Origin: Clostridia bacterium
GTDB taxonomy: Bacteria; Bacillota; Clostridia; Christensenellales; Aristaeellaceae
Direction of reading: 5' to 3'
NCBI GenBank assembly: GCA_017937505.1
Contig: JAGBDL010000060.1
Location: 1-64,000, forward strand
Length of the DNA stretch: 64,000 nucleotides
Shown: piece after piece, positions 42,392 to 50,715 of the stretch
Layout: the number at the start of each line of letters is the position of its first letter
Position numbering within the stretch: the first letter of the stretch is position 1
Position numbers and translations under genes: made by a program
Notes under the pieces: generated by a model
The model's database searches: none
The model's input: the letters and a program-made list of their open reading frames with translations, nothing else
Told to the model about the DNA's origin: nothing

Positions 42392-43318
42392 TCACCTCTC
42401 ATCCCCGGAATAGTAGACCCAGTACTTCTGGCTGAGGAATGCGATGGCGGTAAATATGGCCACGATCACAAACAGAAGCCACGCCATTGCGGAAGCCAGG
42501 CCCATGTCGTAGGACAGGAAGGCCTTCTGATAAATCAGCAGAGAAATCAGGGTCGTCGAGCCGCGCGGACCGCCCTGGGTGATCAGATAAGCGCTGTTGA
42601 ATTCCTGGAAGGCCGTGCACAGCTGTGTGATCAGGTTGTAGAACACAACCGGCGTAATCATGGGAACCGTGATGCTGAAGAACTGGCGAAGCTTGCCGGC
42701 GCCGTCGATCTCCGCCGCTTCATACAGATCCGCGGGCACGCCCTTGAGCGCCGCCAGGAAGATGACCATCGCAGAACCGAACTGCCAGACATGGAGCAGC
42801 ACGATGATCCAGATCGCATACGTGGTACTGCCAAACCAGGGAACGGGCGATATGCCGACCATCCCGAGCACGCGGTTGATGATGCCGTCCTCCTTGAAGA
42901 CAAAGCGCCATACGACGGAAATCGCCACAGAGCTGCCCAGAATCGACGGGATATAGTACGCCGTTCTGAAGAAATTGACAAAGCGGATTTTAAAATTGAG
43001 GATGTAGGCGATAAACAGCGAGAAGGCCAGCTTGATCGGAACGGTCAGCAGCGCGTACTTGAACGTCGTCTTGTAGGCCTTGATGTACTTGGATGTGTTC
43101 AGAATGTCCAGATAGTTCTTGAATCCGATCCATTTCGTGCCCGATTTGAACAGGTTGTAGTCCATGAAGCTGAAGCGAAGCGACGAGATGAAGGGATACG
43201 CGGTGAAAACCAGAAAGCCCAGCAGCCACGGCAGCACATAGAAGAATCCTTCATTCCGGGCAAGCGTCTTGCGCCAGCTCCGTCTGGGCTGGGGCGTTCT
43301 ATTGTTGACAGCAACCAT
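42392..43318 (-). CDS. CUT1 sugar ABC permease, MalF/LacF type (pectin operon)
   Basis: The 308-residue permease has GFFYVLPWLLGFLVFTAYPF as first membrane segment and the EAA loop EAAEIDGAGKLRQFFSITVP. GAGGAGGGG lies upstream of ATG 43318, overlapping the end of the GH105 gene region by close spacing of two bases. It forms the membrane channel with the following permease; no ATPase gene is present. Confidence 0.92.
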   Translation of the reverse strand: MVAVNNRTPQPRRSWRKTLARNEGFFYVLPWLLGFLVFTAYPFISSLRFSFMDYNLFKSGTKWIGFKNYLDILNTSKYIKAYKTTFKYALLTVPIKLAFSLFIAYILNFKIRFVNFFRTAYYIPSILGSSVAISVVWRFVFKEDGIINRVLGMVGISPVPWFGSTTYAIWIIVLLHVWQFGSAMVIFLAALKGVPADLYEAAEIDGAGKLRQFFSITVPMITPVVFYNLITQLCTAFQEFNSAYLITQGGPRGSTTLISLLIYQKAFLSYDMGLASAMAWLLFVIVAIFTAIAFLSQKYWVYYSGDER

Positions 43319-43320
43319 CG

Positions 43321-44457
43321 TCACCCCTCCTCGCTATGCAGCTTCATATACTCCGCGCAGCACATCATCAGCACGCCCTGCGCCTTGGGATCGTCCCACA
43401 CAATCGGCTCGGACAAGTAGTATGCCACGCTGCCGTTGCGCTCATGGCGCGGGCCGAGGCCCGCTACGGCACAGGTATCCTTCAGATGGAGCGTACCCTC
43501 CGCCTCCACGAGCTTCTGGCTGACGATCTGTTCAAGGATCTGCTCGCCGGTCTTCTGGTACTTGTCAGGGAGCAGAAGGCCCAGACGGCATGCCTTCAGG
43601 ATAGAATACGAAACCATCAGCGATCCAGAGGTCTCCAGGTAATTGCCCGGCTCCTCCGGCAGCGCGGGGAGCTGATAGAACAGCCCGCTGGCAGGATCCT
43701 GCCAGGACAGCACGCCATGAATGGCCTTCCTGTACAGATCGCCGAGGGTCCGCTTGCTGTCGTAGAGCTCCTCGTTGGCCAGCGCATAGCAGTCCACCAG
43801 CGCCATCAGATACCAGCCGATCGATCGCATCCAGAAGTTGGGAGACAGTCCGGTCTGCTTGTCCGCCCAGTCGCGTTCCATGTATTCGTCATAGGCGTGG
43901 TGGAACAATCCGGTCTTCTCGTCGCGCAGCAGCTTGTCCGCCTGAACAAACTGATTGACGATGTCCTCGTAGCCCAGATATCCGTCGAAGCGGTTTTCAT
44001 ACTCCATGTAGAACGGCTGCGCCATGTACAGGCCGTCGAGCCAGACCTGCCACGGATAGATCAGCTTGTGCCAGAAATTGCCGGTTGTCAGCCGGGGCTG
44101 ATAGCGCAGCTGCTCCATCAGCGTATCGCATGCCTTGCGATAGCGCTGCTCGCCGGTCTCATCCAGCAGGAAATAGAAGACCTTGCCCGCGTTGATGAAG
44201 TCCAGATTGTATTCCCGCATGTCGTAGCTTCGGATAGCGCCCGTCTCGGAGACATACGGGTCGACAAAACGGACGATGTAGTCACGGTATTCGCGGTCTC
44301 CCGTTGCTTCGTACATCGCCTTGCAGCCCAGCATCAGGCAGCCGTCCTCGTAATTCCATTGATAGAAGCAGGGCTTGCCGCCCTCCTCCTTGTAAACCGA
44401 CAATCCCTTGTATTGCTTCAGGTATTGTCTGAAAAAGGTCTGAAGTCTGTCTGTCAT
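43321..44457 (-). CDS. GH105 unsaturated rhamnogalacturonyl hydrolase
   Basis: This 378-residue cytoplasmic (alpha/alpha)6-barrel enzyme of the YteR/YesR type removes 4,5-unsaturated galacturonate from oligosaccharides made by pectate or rhamnogalacturonan lyases. Asp86 in NLDFINAGK and Asp141 in WQVWLDGLYM match the two conserved acidic residues. The sequence GLFHHAYDE and SPNFWMRSIGWYLMALVD are further GH105 signatures. It lies just after the internal hairpin following the binding protein gene and two bases before the permease gene. Confidence 0.93.
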   Translation of the reverse strand: MTDRLQTFFRQYLKQYKGLSVYKEEGGKPCFYQWNYEDGCLMLGCKAMYEATGDREYRDYIVRFVDPYVSETGAIRSYDMREYNLDFINAGKVFYFLLDETGEQRYRKACDTLMEQLRYQPRLTTGNFWHKLIYPWQVWLDGLYMAQPFYMEYENRFDGYLGYEDIVNQFVQADKLLRDEKTGLFHHAYDEYMERDWADKQTGLSPNFWMRSIGWYLMALVDCYALANEELYDSKRTLGDLYRKAIHGVLSWQDPASGLFYQLPALPEEPGNYLETSGSLMVSYSILKACRLGLLLPDKYQKTGEQILEQIVSQKLVEAEGTLHLKDTCAVAGLGPRHERNGSVAYYLSEPIVWDDPKAQGVLMMCCAEYMKLHSEEG

Positions 44458-44495
44458 GGCTCAAAACCCCCTCAAAGCAGCGCAACAATTCGAAT

Positions 44496-44536
44496 CGAAA
44501 AATATGCGGGGAGAGGAGCCCGTCTCCTCTCCCCGC
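44496..44536 (-). terminator. Internal terminator between binding protein and GH105 genes
   Basis: GCGGGGAGAGGAG (44506-44518) pairs perfectly with CTCCTCTCCCCGC (44524-44536) around a 5-base loop, and leftward transcripts then meet ATATTTTTCG. Partial termination here would make more binding protein and bicupin than permeases and enzymes. Confidence 0.85.
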
Positions 44537-44552
44537 ACGCGGTGATCAGGAA

Positions 44553-45839
44553 TCAATAGCGGTTTTCCGCGTTCACGGTGTTGACAGATTCGACGAGATA
44601 CTCAGCCAGCTCCGCAGCATCCTCACCCGCGGACAGCGCCTCGAATACCTCGTAATAGACGCCCGTGGTCTCCTTCAGTTCGGCATTCTCAAAGTTCGGA
44701 TCGAAGCTGTAAACGCAGGTGTCCATCGCGATGGTGTTGGCGGTCAGCACGTCCTTGTCCACCAGGCCGGCCTCGTCGAGCACCTGCTTGGCATGCTTGT
44801 TGACCGGAATGCCGCGCTGCGTCTCCATCAGCTTGACGCCCTCATCCTCGGCGAGCAGGAAGTTCATCAGCATCACCGCTTCGCGCTTGTGCTGAGAGCT
44901 CTCCGGAATGGCGAACGCCTGAGAAACCTTGCTCATGCCAAAGGGCTTGGCGCCCTCGTTGGCCAGGTAGCCATGAACCACCATGTTCTGATTCTCGTCC
45001 ACGGAGTTCCTGATCTCATTGGCGGCGGAATCATACTCCGGCATGCCGGCGTAGACACCCTGGATCCACTTCGGGTTGGTGTACAGATCGGAATAGCCGT
45101 CGTTCTTGTAGTCAGCCAGCTTCGGCATCACGTGGCTCTCTTCGAGGGAGGTGACAAACTCCAGGCCCTCGGTGACCTCTTCCACGGTGTACTGGCAGGT
45201 GTAATCCGCAACCCACGGCTTGCCGTAGGTCTGCTGGAGGTACCAGACCATCAGCCACATGCGCTCCCAGCAATTGGCCTGGATCGGATAGTACTGCGCG
45301 CCCAGCACCTCTTCAAACGTCTTGCCGCAGGCCTTCAGCTCGTCCCAGGTCGTGGGCAGCGCGCAGCCGGCCTTGTCGAAGGTCGCCTTGTTGAAGAAGA
45401 ACAGCTTGCTGGTCATGGAGATCGGCAGGCCCTGCAGCTTGCCGCCGATGGTCATCGCTTCGAGCTGCTCAGGCGTGTAGTTGTTCTTGTCAATGATGTC
45501 GGTATATTCGTTCAGATCGATGAACTTGGAGCCGTCAGCAGAGAACTGATAGATCCACTGCCAGTTGACCTGCATCAGATCCGGCGCGGTGCCGCCAGCC
45601 AGCTGGGTCGCGCACTTCTCCTGCCAGCCGTCCCAGGCGGCGTACTCGCATTCCACCATGATCCACGGATACTTCTGCATGAAGGCTTCCACAGCCGCCT
45701 TGGTGGCAGCCGCACGGGACTCACCGCCCCACCAGCTCATGCGGAGGTTGACAGGTTCCTGCTCTGCCAGGGCAGCGCCGCTCAGGAACAGCGTCGCCAT
45801 CATGCACAGCGCCAACAGAGTCGCAAGCCACTTTTTCAT
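44553..45839 (-). CDS. CUT1 binding protein of the pectin operon
   Basis: The 428-residue family-1 solute-binding protein has signal peptide MKKWLATLLALCMMATLFLS and cleavage region GAALAEQE, with no lipobox. Typical segments are NLRMSWWGGESRAAATKAAVEAF, a TAPDLMQVNWQWIYQFSADG region and LNEYTDI. Ligand is inferred from GH28/GH105 neighbours to be an unsaturated or saturated oligogalacturonide or rhamnogalacturonan fragment. Confidence 0.9.
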   Translation of the reverse strand: MKKWLATLLALCMMATLFLSGAALAEQEPVNLRMSWWGGESRAAATKAAVEAFMQKYPWIMVECEYAAWDGWQEKCATQLAGGTAPDLMQVNWQWIYQFSADGSKFIDLNEYTDIIDKNNYTPEQLEAMTIGGKLQGLPISMTSKLFFFNKATFDKAGCALPTTWDELKACGKTFEEVLGAQYYPIQANCWERMWLMVWYLQQTYGKPWVADYTCQYTVEEVTEGLEFVTSLEESHVMPKLADYKNDGYSDLYTNPKWIQGVYAGMPEYDSAANEIRNSVDENQNMVVHGYLANEGAKPFGMSKVSQAFAIPESSQHKREAVMLMNFLLAEDEGVKLMETQRGIPVNKHAKQVLDEAGLVDKDVLTANTIAMDTCVYSFDPNFENAELKETTGVYYEVFEALSAGEDAAELAEYLVESVNTVNAENRY

Positions 45840-45857
45840 TTGGAAACAATCCTCCTT

Positions 45858-46589
45858 TTATTTGTTGAGTTCCGCTTTGGGAACCTCTATCTCAAACCAG
45901 ACGTAATTCACGTTCTCGCCTGGTTCGATTTCAATCGCATGGTCGATATGGGTCGGGATGAAGGCGAAGTCGCCCTCGCTGAGCACGATGGACTCGCCGC
46001 CTGCGATATAGGTGAACTTCGTGCCCGGCATGCCGTAGTACCACTGATACAGGTTGTCGTGAGAATGCGGTTCAGCCTTGTTGGGGCCCTTGCCGATGAT
46101 CGCGCCCATGGTCATGCGGGTCACCCAGTGCGTATCCAGAATCGAGTACGCATGGATTGCCTCAGGCCTGAAGCCCTCGGTATACTCGATGCAGTTCTTC
46201 AGCGGCACAAAATACGGCAGCTTGACATGCCAATGCGCCCACTGTTCCTTGTCCTGCTCGATCATGTCGCAGGTCAGCTGCAGGTACTCCATGTCCGTCG
46301 CCGCATGGAGCTGCTGCCTGGCCGGAGCCATCTCCGGCACGAACAGCGACGGCTCGTTGATCGGGAAGGCCTTTTTCTGCGTCGTCACATAGCCCTCGCC
46401 AGCCGTGAAGTAATACAGCACCGTCGTCTGCTCATAGCTTTCCAGCTCGACAATCGCGCCGGCCTTCACCCTGCACACGAACGTCTTCACGCCCGAAACG
46501 CGGCCCGGGAGCAGCTCAGCACGCTCGATGCCGGTGCTCAACTGCTCATACACCCTGTCTTCCTTCTTCTGATAGTGAACGATTCCCAT
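45858..46589 (-). CDS. Bicupin protein of the pectin operon
   Basis: This 243-residue protein has two cupin barrels. The C-terminal one is clear: AEPHSHDNLYQWYYGMPG with His ligands, then GDFAFIPTHIDHAIEIEPGE. The N-terminal barrel (about 20-110) keeps the fold but few obvious ligands. It is a distant paralogue of the proteins at 48047 and 48921, sharing the DMEYLQLTCDM-type middle and the final NVNYVWFE segment. As first gene of the operon with GH28 and GH105, it may act on unsaturated galacturonate like KdgF, or sense it; KdgF is much smaller, so this is a guess. Confidence 0.85.
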   Translation of the reverse strand: MGIVHYQKKEDRVYEQLSTGIERAELLPGRVSGVKTFVCRVKAGAIVELESYEQTTVLYYFTAGEGYVTTQKKAFPINEPSLFVPEMAPARQQLHAATDMEYLQLTCDMIEQDKEQWAHWHVKLPYFVPLKNCIEYTEGFRPEAIHAYSILDTHWVTRMTMGAIIGKGPNKAEPHSHDNLYQWYYGMPGTKFTYIAGGESIVLSEGDFAFIPTHIDHAIEIEPGENVNYVWFEIEVPKAELNK

Positions 46590-46618
46590 GGTAACAGCTT
46601 CCTTTCGCGTCTTATTCT

Positions 46619-46633
46619 CCCGAGATCATCGGG
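46619..46633. promoter_or_regulatory. Palindrome in the leader of the pectin operon
   Basis: CCCGAGATCATCGGG has 5-bp arms. It lies between promoter and start codon and could be an operator or a short leader hairpin. Confidence 0.35.
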
Positions 46634-46658
46634 CAAATTCCTTGTTCAATTTTCCATC

Positions 46659-46687
46659 ATTATATCAGTAAATTTTATATATGTCAA
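46659..46687 (-). promoter_or_regulatory. Consensus promoter of the pectin operon
   Basis: On the minus strand TTGACA (46682-46687) and TATAAT (46659-46664) are a perfect pair with a 17-base, AT-rich spacer. Confidence 0.88.
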
Positions 46688-46757
46688 CCAGCGGTTCCAT
46701 TTAATTTCTCAAAATTCTGTCCATTTTCAACAATACTTAGTGAGGCTGCAAGCTCTG

Positions 46758-47804
46758 TTATGTTTTCGTCACAAACGAGCTCCAGCCTTCGGCATTTTCG
46801 CCGTTCTCCGGGATCTCCTCCGGTCTGGGGAACGACTCTCTCCAGCAGAACGTCCCTTCCAGCGTCAGGCACTGCGTCGGCTTTTCTCCGTGAAGCACGC
46901 TGCGCAGCGTGGAAATGACAATGCTGCACTGCTGGCACAGATGGTTGTCAATCGAGGTCAGCTCCGGCGATGTGCAGGCGCCCAGAATGGTGTTGTTGAA
47001 GCCGATCACCGGTGTCTCACTCCGCCCCATCGCCGTCAGCGCCTTCATGGCCCCGGCTGCCAGAGAGTCATCGGCCGTGAACACCGCATCGAAATTCAGC
47101 TTTCCCTGACTCTGACGAACAATTTCCGCCGCGCCGTAGAAGGAGCTGCGTTCGCTGTCCAGCATGATTTCAATCGGCTCGCTGGCGGAATACGCGCGCA
47201 TGCCCTCGCGGTAGCCCGCCAGCTTTTTCACGCCGCTGTAGGTCTGGGAGTCGTACAGATACAAAACCTTCTCATGCCCCGACTGGCACAGCAGCCGGAC
47301 AGCCTCCCTTGCAATCGCCGCCTCATTGCACAGGCAGCAGTATATGTTCTCCCCGTCAATCCGTCCGTTGATGATGAAAACCGGGATATGCTCAGCGGCA
47401 TACTGGAAGTCCTCCTTCTCCCGCTGTGTTGTGTTGCAGCCGATCACGATGGCCGCGTCCACCTGCCTGTTGATCAGGGAGACGAAAAACGCGCGCTTGG
47501 ACTCCATGTTGCTCTCGGTATTGATCAAAAGCACCTCAAAGCCCTCCCGGCGCAGCAGGCGACTCAGCTCGGAAACGGGATTGGCGTGGTTGACATCCGA
47601 AATCACAGGACAGATGATGCCGATGGTCGCGCTCTTCTTCGTGTTGAGGCTATGCGCAAAGGCGTTGGGAATGTAGCCTTCACGTGCGATCACATTCTCA
47701 ACTTTCCTCCTCGATTCCTCGCTGACCTTGCCGGAATGATTGATCACGCGCGAAACCGTCGCCGTGGATACTCCTGCCAAGCGCGCCACATCGTATATGT
47801 TCAT
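46758..47804 (-). CDS. LacI-family transcriptional regulator of the pectin/bicupin region
   Basis: The 348-residue LacI/GalR protein has MNIYDVARLAGVSTATVSR as DNA-binding helix-turn-helix and SATIGIICPVISDVNHANPV at the start of the effector domain. ATG at 47804 begins the family domain; ATG at 47813 is an alternative, though its GAGGGG is very close. It lies between the leftward pectin operon and the rightward bicupin genes. The 18-bp palindrome at 47997-48014 is a good candidate operator. Confidence 0.9.
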   Translation of the reverse strand: MNIYDVARLAGVSTATVSRVINHSGKVSEESRRKVENVIAREGYIPNAFAHSLNTKKSATIGIICPVISDVNHANPVSELSRLLRREGFEVLLINTESNMESKRAFFVSLINRQVDAAIVIGCNTTQREKEDFQYAAEHIPVFIINGRIDGENIYCCLCNEAAIAREAVRLLCQSGHEKVLYLYDSQTYSGVKKLAGYREGMRAYSASEPIEIMLDSERSSFYGAAEIVRQSQGKLNFDAVFTADDSLAAGAMKALTAMGRSETPVIGFNNTILGACTSPELTSIDNHLCQQCSIVISTLRSVLHGEKPTQCLTLEGTFCWRESFPRPEEIPENGENAEGWSSFVTKT

Positions 47805-47835
47805 GCTGCCCATTTCCCCTCAATATTTCTTTAAC

Positions 47836-47864
47836 ATTGTAATCCGTTTCACAGATTTTGTCAA
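47836..47864 (-). promoter_or_regulatory. Promoter of the LacI-family regulator
   Basis: On the minus strand TTGACA (47859-47864) and TACAAT (47836-47841) are 17 bases apart. Confidence 0.75.
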
Positions 47865-47952
47865 ATATTTTTTGTGAAGGGGAGAATTTTGACATCTTTT
47901 GCCCGGTATTTGGTTACGATTTTGCTGACTTACCCTTTTTTATCTAAACCAA

Positions 47953-47982
47953 TTGACACACTTCGGCACACCATGCCATAAT
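47953..47982 (+). promoter_or_regulatory. Promoter of the bicupin genes
   Basis: TTGACA (47953-47958) and CATAAT (47977-47982) are 18 bases apart with TG one base before the -10 box (extended -10). Confidence 0.7.
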
Positions 47983-47996
47983 GTGGCTAACCACTT

Positions 47997-48014
47997 TGTG
48001 TAACCCGTTACACA
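47997..48014. promoter_or_regulatory. LacI-type operator before the bicupin gene
   Basis: TGTGTAACCCGTTACACA has perfect 8-bp arms around CC. It lies about 8 to 25 bases downstream of the predicted transcription start of the bicupin genes. Confidence 0.7.
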
Positions 48015-48046
48015 CTCAAACCGTTCAGAGGAGGTTGTTATCGATC

Positions 48047-48811
48047 ATGGAAAAGTATTATATCGTTCACAACGACGAAATCAGCGTGAACTACGATGAT
48101 CATGGCTACGCCTGCACAGAGCTGCTTGCAGGCACCTACGACGGAGGCGTCCGCAACTACAAGTGTTTCCTGAAGGCAGGAAGCGAGGTCGCGCCGGAGA
48201 TGTTTGCGGACAAGACCGTCATCTTCTTCTTCGGCAAGGGCCGCGGCTATATCTGCGACCAGGAGGCTGCCTACAACATCACTGAGCTTTCCTTCTACGC
48301 GCCGAATTTCGACAAGTGCGCTTACAGGATTCACGCGGTCGAGGACATGGAATACATCATGAGCATCGTTGAGCTCAACGAGTGGGACAAGCAGATCATT
48401 GCGGAAAACCACACCTATCTGCCCTTCTTCCGCGCGCACAGCGATTGCCCGAAGTATGTGCAGGACTGCAAGGGCCCCCATACGGAAGCCCGCAGCGTTC
48501 TGAACTGCAAGCAGCTGGGCCGCATCATGGTGGGCACCACCCGTGCCATCGGCGAGGGCACGATGGAGAAGGGGCATCCGGCCGTTCATCAGTGGAATTA
48601 CTGCGTCGGCAATTCCGATTTCCATATGACCGTGGATCATGGTACACCGGTCAATCACAAGGCCGGTGAGTTCAGCTTCATTCCTGCCGGCCCGGATCAT
48701 GACCTGGTCGCCGATCCCGGCAAGGAGGTCTTCTACGTTTGGTATGAGCAGTTTGCCCGCGAAAAGGACTTTGATGTCAAGGTTCTGCCCGGTCAGAAGC
48801 TGCCGGAATAA
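48047..48811 (+). CDS. Bicupin protein, single copy
   Basis: This 254-residue bicupin has no signal peptide. The C-terminal barrel has MEKGHPAVHQWNYCVGNSDF with His ligands and PAGPDHDLVADPGKEVFYVW. The N-terminal barrel includes FLKAGSEVAPEMFADKTVIF. It is closely related to each half of the next gene (shared stretches such as ELLAGTYDGG, QDCKGPHT and GKEVFYVWYEQ). A terminator follows, so it may be transcribed mainly alone. No enzyme partner is present, and function is unknown. Confidence 0.88.
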   Translation: MEKYYIVHNDEISVNYDDHGYACTELLAGTYDGGVRNYKCFLKAGSEVAPEMFADKTVIFFFGKGRGYICDQEAAYNITELSFYAPNFDKCAYRIHAVEDMEYIMSIVELNEWDKQIIAENHTYLPFFRAHSDCPKYVQDCKGPHTEARSVLNCKQLGRIMVGTTRAIGEGTMEKGHPAVHQWNYCVGNSDFHMTVDHGTPVNHKAGEFSFIPAGPDHDLVADPGKEVFYVWYEQFAREKDFDVKVLPGQKLPE

Positions 48812-48857
48812 CCCATCATCATCCGCACTGTTTTCCCTCGCGAAGGATTGATGCAAA

Positions 48858-48894
48858 AACAGGCGTGGGGGCTTTTGTTCCCATGCCTGTTTTT
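48858..48894 (+). terminator. Intrinsic terminator between the two bicupin genes
   Basis: AACAGGCGTGGG (48858-48869) pairs with CCCATGCCTGTT (48880-48891), with one G-U pair, followed by TTTTC. The next start codon is only 26 bases farther on with no room for a separate promoter, so its expression depends on read-through. Confidence 0.85.
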
Positions 48895-48920
48895 CTCCTC
48901 ATGTCAAAGGAGTTACGGCT

Positions 48921-50456
48921 ATGAATTTCTACATCGCTCACAATGAAGACATCGCCTGTGAATACAACGAGCAGGGCTATTCCTGCACCGAGCTGCTGCC
49001 CAATACCAACGACGGCAGCATTCACAGCTACAAGTATTTTCTCAAAGCCAACTGCAAGGTGGCCCCTGCGCTGTATGCTGATCAGCTGGTTCTGATCATG
49101 TTTGGCAAGGGCGAAGGTTATGTCTGTGACGCCAAGTCCGCCAACGAGATCCGCGAGCTTTGCTTCTATGCCCCCGAGTTCGATCGGACGCCCTATGAAA
49201 TCCACGCATATACCGACATGGAATTCGTGCTCAACGTGATCGATATGAACGAGGGCGATCACGAGGATTACGCTGCCTCCCATGCGCGCCTGCCCTTCTT
49301 CCGTACGCTGAGCAAGTGCGTCAAGTATGACCAGGACTGCAAGGGACCGCATACCACCTCCTGGCATGTGCTCAACGGCAAGCAGTTTGGTCACGTCATG
49401 TGCGGCGTCGTGCGGGCCATCGGCGAGGGCACCATCGAGAAGGGCCATCCCGCCGTTCACCAATGGAACTACTGCGTCGGCGATTCCGACTTTGACCTGA
49501 CGGTAGACGGTGTGACCGTTCCGCACAAGGCCGGCGAGTGGAGCTTTATCCCGGGCGGTCTGGATCACAGCCTGACCGCCAAGCCGGGCAAGGAGGTCTT
49601 CTACGTCTGGTTTGAGCAGTTCACCCGCAAGGATCGTGACTTCATCATCAAGCCGCTGGCCAAGAAGCAGCTGCCTGCTCCTGCCCCGGCCAAGTTCTAT
49701 GTCTCGCGCGACGCGGAGATGAAGAAGGACTTTGATGCCAACGGCTTTGCCATGACCGAGCTGCTTGCCGGCACCTATGACGGCGGCATCCGCAACTACA
49801 AGTGCTGGCTCAAGCGCGGCTGCCATGTGACGCCCGAGCTGCAGAGCGAGAGCACCGTCCTCATCATGTTCGGCAAGGGCAAGGGGTACGTCGCTTCCGA
49901 CAGCCATCTGTTCAACGTCACCGAGCCTGCGTTCTATGCGCCGGATTTTGACAGGGAGCCGTACAGCATCCATGCCATCGAGGACATGGAATTCGTCATC
50001 AGCATCGTCGAAAACAACGAGGATGACAAAAAGCTGCTCAACGCCTGCCGTGTTCGTCTGCCGTTCTTCACGCTGTACAGCGACGCCGTTGTGTACGATC
50101 AGGACTGCAAGGGCCCGCATACCACCTCCTGGAGCGTGCTGGGGCCAAAGCAGCTGGGCCGTATCATGTGCGGCGTCGTGCGGGCCACGGGCGAGGGCAC
50201 GACAGAAAAGGGACATCCGCGCGTTGAGCAGTGGAACTACTGCCTGGGCGACGCCGACTTTGAGCTCAAGGTGGACAACGAACCCGCTGTGCCGCACAAG
50301 GGCGGCGACTGGAGCTATGTGCCCGCCGGTTGGGATCACGCGCTGGTCGCTCAGCCCGGCAAGGAAGTCTTCTATGTCTGGTATGAGCACTATACCCGTG
50401 AAAAGGATTTCTGCGTCACGCTGGCAGATGGAGACGACGCCTCCATGTACGACTGA
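48921..50456 (+). CDS. Tandem-duplicated bicupin (four cupin barrels)
   Basis: This 511-residue protein is two bicupins joined head to tail by a proline-alanine linker (QLPAPAPAKFY, about 254-264). Both halves carry a KGPHTTSW stretch, a histidine motif (EKGHPAVHQWNYC; EKGHPRVEQWNYC) and GKEVFYVW. In the second half the second histidine of the motif is glutamate, so its metal site may differ. AAAGGAG precedes ATG 48921. It looks like a recent duplication and fusion of a gene like its neighbour. No signal peptide; function unknown, though a pectin link is suggested by the paralogue at 45858. Confidence 0.9.
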   Translation: MNFYIAHNEDIACEYNEQGYSCTELLPNTNDGSIHSYKYFLKANCKVAPALYADQLVLIMFGKGEGYVCDAKSANEIRELCFYAPEFDRTPYEIHAYTDMEFVLNVIDMNEGDHEDYAASHARLPFFRTLSKCVKYDQDCKGPHTTSWHVLNGKQFGHVMCGVVRAIGEGTIEKGHPAVHQWNYCVGDSDFDLTVDGVTVPHKAGEWSFIPGGLDHSLTAKPGKEVFYVWFEQFTRKDRDFIIKPLAKKQLPAPAPAKFYVSRDAEMKKDFDANGFAMTELLAGTYDGGIRNYKCWLKRGCHVTPELQSESTVLIMFGKGKGYVASDSHLFNVTEPAFYAPDFDREPYSIHAIEDMEFVISIVENNEDDKKLLNACRVRLPFFTLYSDAVVYDQDCKGPHTTSWSVLGPKQLGRIMCGVVRATGEGTTEKGHPRVEQWNYCLGDADFELKVDNEPAVPHKGGDWSYVPAGWDHALVAQPGKEVFYVWYEHYTREKDFCVTLADGDDASMYD

Positions 50457-50472
50457 TTTTACGCCTCCCGAT

Positions 50473-50508
50473 CAGCCCCGGCTACTCCGTTTGTCGGGGC
50501 TGTCTTTT
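50473..50508 (+). terminator. Intrinsic terminator after the four-cupin gene
   Basis: CAGCCCCG (50473-50480) pairs with CGGGGCTG (50495-50502), followed by TCTTTT. The palindromic element begins directly after it. Confidence 0.88.
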
Positions 50509-50670
50509 ATACTAATTCGCAGCTAAAATGCTTAACAGAGCACATCAGATTTTTTGTTCTGACGAAGCCAAGTGAAGTGAGGCGTACTGGAGGTACGTTG
50601 AACGAAACGAGGCAAAGTCAGAACGAAAAAGATGGTGCGCGAATTAAGCCATTTTAACAAGAATTAGTAT
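50509..50670. repeat. Dispersed palindromic element, complete 162-bp copy
   Basis: The element is bounded by perfect 10-bp terminal inverted repeats, ATACTAATTC (50509-50518) and GAATTAGTAT (50661-50670). Inside, AAAATG/CATTTT, GCAC/GTGC and GTTCTGAC (50556-50563)/GTCAGAAC (50617-50624) also pair, so nearly the whole element can fold into one long hairpin with a CGTAC/GTACG inner arm. The truncated copy at 1-136 keeps the pairing despite sequence change. It may be a MITE-like element or a mobile structured RNA; it has no coding capacity. I see no flanking duplication with certainty. Confidence 0.88.
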
Positions 50671-50715
50671 TATATCCGATCCATAAACCGTTATCTGTCA
50701 GGAGACTCATCAGAT

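Noticed and set aside
46619-46633. Leader palindrome of the pectin operon as a second copy of the 47997 operator
   Set aside because: The sequence (CCCGAGATCATCGGG) differs from TGTGTAACCCGTTACACA. It is listed as an unassigned palindrome instead.
44793-47834. A rightward open frame of about 1010 codons
   Set aside because: It is antisense to binding protein, bicupin and LacI genes and crosses their promoters; no domain is visible.
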